Below, piece after piece: positions 60,120 to 64,000 of a DNA stretch of 64,000 bases. How positions within the stretch are numbered: the first letter of the stretch is position 1; each line of letters begins with the position of its first letter. A program made the position numbers and the translations under genes. Source of the stretch: Curtobacterium herbarum (GTDB lineage: Bacteria; Actinomycetota; Actinomycetes; Actinomycetales; Microbacteriaceae); assembly GCF_016907335.1 (NCBI RefSeq), contig NZ_JAFBBT010000001.1, positions 2,852,001 through 2,916,000 of the forward strand, read 5' to 3'. Below the pieces are notes generated by a model. That model made no database searches. It saw nothing but the letters and a program-made list of their open reading frames with translations, and was not told where the DNA came from.

Positions 60120-60875
60120 ATGCAGGTTGCAGTGGTGGGTGGGGGCGCTTCCGGACGCGCGATCGAGCAGGCACTGCGGGCACGGGGGTGCGACGTGACG
60201 CAGCACTCGCGAGCGACCGGTTTCGACATGCTCCGTGAAGACGCCACGATGCGACTGGCGGGAGCTGACGTCATCGTCGAGGCGACCGGCATGTTCACCA
60301 CGAGCCGGCGGCGCGCGACGGACTTCTTCGGCCGCTCGACACGAGCGATCGCCGCAGCCGCGGCGGACCTCCAGGCGCACCACGTGCTCCTGTCGATCGT
60401 CAACTGCATGCTGCCCACTGTGCAGGGCTACGGGTACTTCGCCGGCAAGACCATCCAGGAGCAGATCGCGAGGGACGTGAGCCCGCGACTCACGATCGTG
60501 CGCTCGACGCAGTGGTTCGAGTTCGCGCGACAGAACCTCGAGCGGATGCGGACCGGGCCGTTCGCACTCGTGCCCGGCATGACCATCGCGCCGGTCGCAC
60601 TCGACAGCGTCGCGACGGTCGTCGCCGACGTCGCCACGGGCCTCCGGACCGAGACGGAGGTCGACGTCGCGGGCCCGGAGACGACGACGCTGTGGGAGAT
60701 GACGCGGTCCTTGCCCGACCGCGGTGTGGTCGCGGTCCCGTTGCCGATCCCGGGCGCGATGGGGCGGGCCTTCCGGAACGGGGCGCTGGTTCCCGGAGCA
60801 GACGCCGAGGTCATCGGTCCGCGGTTCGCCGAGTGGCTGGGGAACCAGGAACGGGCGGACACTCGCGCCGGGTGA
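60120..60875 (+). CDS. NmrA-like/atypical SDR NAD(P)-binding protein
   Basis: 251 residues. The Rossmann start VAVVGGGASGRAIEQAL is clear, and VRSTQWFEFARQNLERM near residue 140 fits NmrA-like proteins. It lacks a classical Tyr-x-x-x-Lys, so it may be a redox sensor or a reductase. The divergent TetR and the dyad suggest induction by an electrophile or similar ligand (inference). Confidence 0.8.
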   Translation: MQVAVVGGGASGRAIEQALRARGCDVTQHSRATGFDMLREDATMRLAGADVIVEATGMFTTSRRRATDFFGRSTRAIAAAAADLQAHHVLLSIVNCMLPTVQGYGYFAGKTIQEQIARDVSPRLTIVRSTQWFEFARQNLERMRTGPFALVPGMTIAPVALDSVATVVADVATGLRTETEVDVAGPETTTLWEMTRSLPDRGVVAVPLPIPGAMGRAFRNGALVPGADAEVIGPRFAEWLGNQERADTRAG

Positions 60876-60991
60876 CCTCGCCATCACGGACTGACGCCGT
60901 TCTCTCGACTCCAGGTCACAATCGGCTTTCGCTCTCCACAGGATCCCCACGCCCCGGCTGATCCTGGCCAAGCTCGAACCGAGTGTTGTTC

Positions 60992-61015
60992 ACCTTGCAG
61001 GACCGGAGGCAAGGT
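60992..61015. promoter_or_regulatory. Dyad ACCTTGC-N10-GCAAGGT
   Basis: A perfect 7-base inverted repeat in the leader of the ABC operon, with spacing like MerR-type sites. No regulator gene is adjacent. The other 130 bases of this gap show nothing clear. Confidence 0.4.
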
Positions 61016-61039
61016 CGTCTCCCACCGGAAAGGCACCCC

Positions 61040-61711
61040 ATGGTCGTGCAACTCCGCGCCGCCTCGAAGACGTTCTCGACGAACGGAGACGTCGTCACTG
61101 CGCTCGACGCGGTCGACCTCGATCTGGCTCCAGGCCAGGTCGCGTGTCTGTACGGCGCGAGCGGCTCGGGGAAGACCACGATGCTGAGTGTCCTGGCCGG
61201 CATCGAGACAGTCGACTCGGGGCAAGTGATGGTCACCGGCGAAGACCTGACCCGACGGAACGAAGCCGAGCGTGCCGATCTCCGGTTGCGGCGGATCGGT
61301 GTCGTCTTCCAGACGAACAACCTCCTGCCCGAGTTCACCGCCGAGGAGAACGTCGTCCTCCCACTGCTCGTGAAGGGGATGGAGCGTGCGGCCGCGGGCG
61401 CCGCCGCACGCCGAGCGCTGGCAGCGGTCGGTGTCGAACACCTCGTTGACCGACTCCCGGCGCAGATGTCCGGCGGACAGCGCCAGCGGATCGGGATCGC
61501 GAGAGCGCTCGCCGGAGAGCAGGAACTCCTGCTGGCGGACGAGCCAACGGGAGCCCTGGACCTCGAGAACTCACGCGCATTGTTCGCCCTCCTCCGAGAA
61601 CGTGCGCGTTCCGATGGGACGACGATCCTCCTGGCGACGCACGATCCGATCGCCCAGGAGTACTCGGACGTCGCGTTCCACATGGTGGACGGGAAGGTCA
61701 CGGCGCTGTGA
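61040..61711 (+). CDS. ABC transporter ATPase (MacB/LolD type)
   Basis: 223 residues from ATG 61040. Walker A GASGSGKTT near residue 40, signature MSGGQRQRIGIARAL near 143, Walker B LLLADEPTGALD near 163, and switch histidine in LLATHDP. It belongs with FtsX-like permeases, and the next gene encodes one, overlapping by GTGA. Cargo unknown. Confidence 0.93.
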   Translation: MVVQLRAASKTFSTNGDVVTALDAVDLDLAPGQVACLYGASGSGKTTMLSVLAGIETVDSGQVMVTGEDLTRRNEAERADLRLRRIGVVFQTNNLLPEFTAEENVVLPLLVKGMERAAAGAAARRALAAVGVEHLVDRLPAQMSGGQRQRIGIARALAGEQELLLADEPTGALDLENSRALFALLRERARSDGTTILLATHDPIAQEYSDVAFHMVDGKVTAL

Positions 61712-64000
61712 CTGCCTTGCCGCTGCCCGCAGCCCGGTTGCTGGTCAGACGATGGCTGCGCGGTGCCGCTCTGCGTCGAGCAGCGCTGCTGCTCGGTGTC
61801 GCGTTCATGGCGCTGACGACGGTCGTCATCTGCGTGAACTCGTTCACCCAGACGCCGTCGCACACAGCCCGGCAGCAGTTCGGCGTCTACGACGACTCGA
61901 CGTACAACGCGATCGACGTCGGCGACCTCGGGACCGGCGACGTACCGGCGTTGCGACGCTCGGTATCGGCAGTAGCGGCCGACTCCGATGTCCTCGTCGA
62001 GTCGCGGACACTCCGTCCCGACGCGTACCCGAAGTTCTACTTCCAAGCACCGACCGACGTGGTGCGGTACCTCGAAGACGCATCACTGCGGACGACCTTC
62101 CCTGGTCGGTACGAACTGCTGCGTGGCGCCTGGCCGACGAAGTCCAACGACGTCGTCGTGTCCGAGCACCTCCTCGACGGATTGCCGACCAGCGATCGAT
62201 CGAGTTTCACAGTGTTGTCCGGGCAGACCCGGTTCCACGTCACCGGAGTCATCCGCGACGACGATGACCGTCACGGGGACAGCATGGTCGCTGGCCCCGG
62301 TACCTGGGCCGGACTGACACCCCGACCGGCAGCCCGGCAGTACCAACCCGCGGAGGGCCAGATCACCGTCTTCTGGCGTGGATCGGCAGACGCGGTCCAG
62401 ATCGGCAGTGCAGCTGACCGAGTCCTCCCGCCGTTGCCGGCTGAACAGGGCGATCGCTCCGATGCGTGGAAGGCGAACCACGCGACGCGTGCCTCTCTGG
62501 AGGCCGCTCGCCCCGTGGCGTTCGGCAGCGACCAGGTCGTCGTGTCCTACGCCCCGCTGCTCCTCATCGCGTTGCTCGTCGCGGCCCTGGCGATCGCGAC
62601 GATGCGCCGACCGACCCTCGTGATGACCGACCGGCTCGTGCAGCTCGGCCTCCGCCGCCGCACAGTGACACTGCTGCAGGCCGGGGTCCTCACCGTGAGT
62701 GCCGCGGTCGCCGTCGCATCCGGTGTCGTGGTCGGCGTGGCCGTCGCTGCACTCCTCCGCATCACGGTCCTCGCACCGATGGCGACGCAACCGTTCTCCC
62801 CGATCGGCGGGATGACCGCAGCATCCTGGGTGGTCGTCACACTGCCGGTCGCAGTCCTCGCGGTGGGCGCGCTGTGGCCAGGACAGGGAGCGGCTGCGTC
62901 GTCGTTCCCGGGGCTGACTCCGTTCTTGCACGACATCCACGTCGGGCTCGTCCGCCGTGTGCTGGTCGCGCTGCTCGTCGTCGCGGCGTTCGCGTTCGGA
63001 ACGACGTCGCGCGGTTGGCTGCTCGGCGCCTACGCGGCCATCGCGGCGGTGGTCCTGCTCACACCCGACGTCATCCGACTCGTGGTGTGGCTCCTTCCGA
63101 GAAGTCGTCCTCGTCTGTTCGTCGCACGGGGGATCATGCGTGCCTCGGTCGTGCGACAGGGTGTTGCCGCGGCAGTGGTCGCCGTCTGCATCGCAGTGCC
63201 GATCACCGTCGGTGCGCAGCTGGCGAGCAAGCAAGCGAACGACAGCGCGTTCACGTTCAGTACGGTGCCGGCCGGTCAGCTGTGGGTCGAGAAGGCGAGT
63301 GACACCGGGGACGTGGACGGCGTGTCCCGTGCTGTCGCCTCCGTCCCCGGGCTCGGGCGGCCAGTGGTGGTCCGCGGCCTCGCGGATCCACCGACCGCGT
63401 CCGGAGCAGCGGGCCCGGCTGCACGTTTCTCGCATGCCGCCGACGGCGGGACGGCCACCATGACCCTCGCGAACCCCGACGACCTCCGGAAGCTCGTGGG
63501 CGATGGCCTGCCGCAGAACGCCGAGTCCGTGCTCCGATCGGGCGGCGTCGTCGACTTCAGCGGTGCGCGAGGAGCGCAGGGTTTCGTCGTGGTCGCCAAC
63601 GGTGGTGAACGACAACTGACCACCCCCGCCCTGCGGACGGTCAAGGCGCACGTTGCTCGTGCCTTCAGCAGCCAGTTCTCCGGTGCTGTCCTCACCAGTA
63701 CCGCTCGTCGACTCGGACTGCCAGTGAGTCCTCCGGTGAAGTACCTCTACCCGTCGGTGAACGACACCGAGATCCGTTCCGCGGTGCGGGCCACCGTCCG
63801 TGCTGGGTACGACAGTGAGTTCGTGCACTACCACGTGCCACCGCCGGCTCCGGAGTTGCCGGCTGCTGCGCTGGTGTTCTTCGCGGGGCTCGTCTTCGGC
63901 GGCTTCGTGGTCCTGCTCCTCGTCATCACCGACCAGGCGCATCGTCTCCGGAGCTACTCGGAGCAGTTGGTGGCACTCGGCATCCGGCCGTCCTGGACTC
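61708..64000 (+). CDS. FtsX-like ABC permease, 3' end outside window
   Basis: 764 residues visible from GTG 61708, with no stop up to the edge. One N-terminal helix (ALLLGVAFMALTTVVICV near residue 30), a long outer domain, then groups of helices near residues 275-420, a second outer domain, and a last helix pair starting near 715. This is the doubled FtsX/MacB layout of about 800 residues. It overlaps the ATPase gene (GTGA). Related systems export or sense peptides or lipoproteins. The permease at 31192-32280 is the short version of the same type. Confidence 0.88.
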   Translation, partial: MTALPLPAARLLVRRWLRGAALRRAALLLGVAFMALTTVVICVNSFTQTPSHTARQQFGVYDDSTYNAIDVGDLGTGDVPALRRSVSAVAADSDVLVESRTLRPDAYPKFYFQAPTDVVRYLEDASLRTTFPGRYELLRGAWPTKSNDVVVSEHLLDGLPTSDRSSFTVLSGQTRFHVTGVIRDDDDRHGDSMVAGPGTWAGLTPRPAARQYQPAEGQITVFWRGSADAVQIGSAADRVLPPLPAEQGDRSDAWKANHATRASLEAARPVAFGSDQVVVSYAPLLLIALLVAALAIATMRRPTLVMTDRLVQLGLRRRTVTLLQAGVLTVSAAVAVASGVVVGVAVAALLRITVLAPMATQPFSPIGGMTAASWVVVTLPVAVLAVGALWPGQGAAASSFPGLTPFLHDIHVGLVRRVLVALLVVAAFAFGTTSRGWLLGAYAAIAAVVLLTPDVIRLVVWLLPRSRPRLFVARGIMRASVVRQGVAAAVVAVCIAVPITVGAQLASKQANDSAFTFSTVPAGQLWVEKASDTGDVDGVSRAVASVPGLGRPVVVRGLADPPTASGAAGPAARFSHAADGGTATMTLANPDDLRKLVGDGLPQNAESVLRSGGVVDFSGARGAQGFVVVANGGERQLTTPALRTVKAHVARAFSSQFSGAVLTSTARRLGLPVSPPVKYLYPSVNDTEIRSAVRATVRAGYDSEFVHYHVPPPAPELPAAALVFFAGLVFGGFVVLLLVITDQAHRLRSYSEQLVALGIRPSWT

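Noticed and set aside
62083..63942. 619-codon minus-strand frame at the window end
   Set aside because: Shadow of the FtsX-like permease, which is open on the plus strand from 61708 to the edge and has helices and overlap with the ATPase gene.

Overview
The window is 64 kb of very G+C-rich, gene-dense DNA. It carries actinobacterial marker families (DUF3072, DUF3073, DUF4184, a sterol-carrier-like protein beside purD, mycothiol-type isomerase folds) and many leaderless genes. The gene set fits the family Microbacteriaceae, most likely Curtobacterium or a close relative. The genus is an inference from gene content, not from a marker search. I saw no rRNA, tRNA, CRISPR array or transposase.

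Layout. 1-9.7 kb: a PPK2 polyphosphate kinase (cut by the window edge), a lipoprotein esterase, an HAE1-type RND exporter, and a MocR regulator divergent from a YczE-type permease. 8.7-14.5 kb: DUF4097-PadR pair, a KimA-like APC permease, DUF3072 and DoxX. 14.6-26.2 kb: a flavoprotein, DUF3073, then purM and purF (divergent), a large LuxR-type ATPase regulator, purD and purC. 26.3-31.2 kb: GAF-PP2C phosphatase, signal peptidase I, an SDR enzyme and a VOC dioxygenase under a MarR-like operator. 31.2-36.7 kb: the most unusual locus, described below. 36.9-45.3 kb: NodA-like acyltransferase, fur-katA, acyltransferase-3, ctaG, a 0.8-kb palindromic repeat array, and a PadR-MFS drug exporter pair. 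45.5-51.5 kb: purS-purQ-purL, a 2-hydroxyacid dehydrogenase, a lactonase and chorismate mutase. 51.6-64 kb: iron-siderophore binding lipoprotein under an IdeR-like box, aroE, a second small secreted-protein locus, Ohr, a broken AbiE-like toxin-antitoxin pair, SRAP, TetR-NmrA, and an ABC ATPase with an FtsX-like permease running off the end.

Core metabolism: six loci (purM, purF, purD-purC, purS-purQ-purL) cover most of de novo IMP synthesis; aroE and chorismate mutase belong to aromatic amino acid synthesis.

Accessory biology: at 31.2-36.7 kb, on the minus strand, two paralogous exported peptides of about 60 mature residues with three conserved cysteines are each followed by paralogous lipoproteins (three in all). 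The set ends in a peptidoglycan-binding-domain adaptor, an ABC ATPase and an FtsX/MacB-like permease, with stop-start overlaps throughout. One peptide gene is close to 50 percent G+C, under a near-consensus promoter, and a decayed stub of a second adaptor gene seems to remain. I read this as a Sec-exported bacteriocin or signalling peptide system with lipoprotein immunity and an ABC efflux or sensing module, not matching a class I can name. A smaller candidate of the same kind lies at 54.4-55.1 kb.
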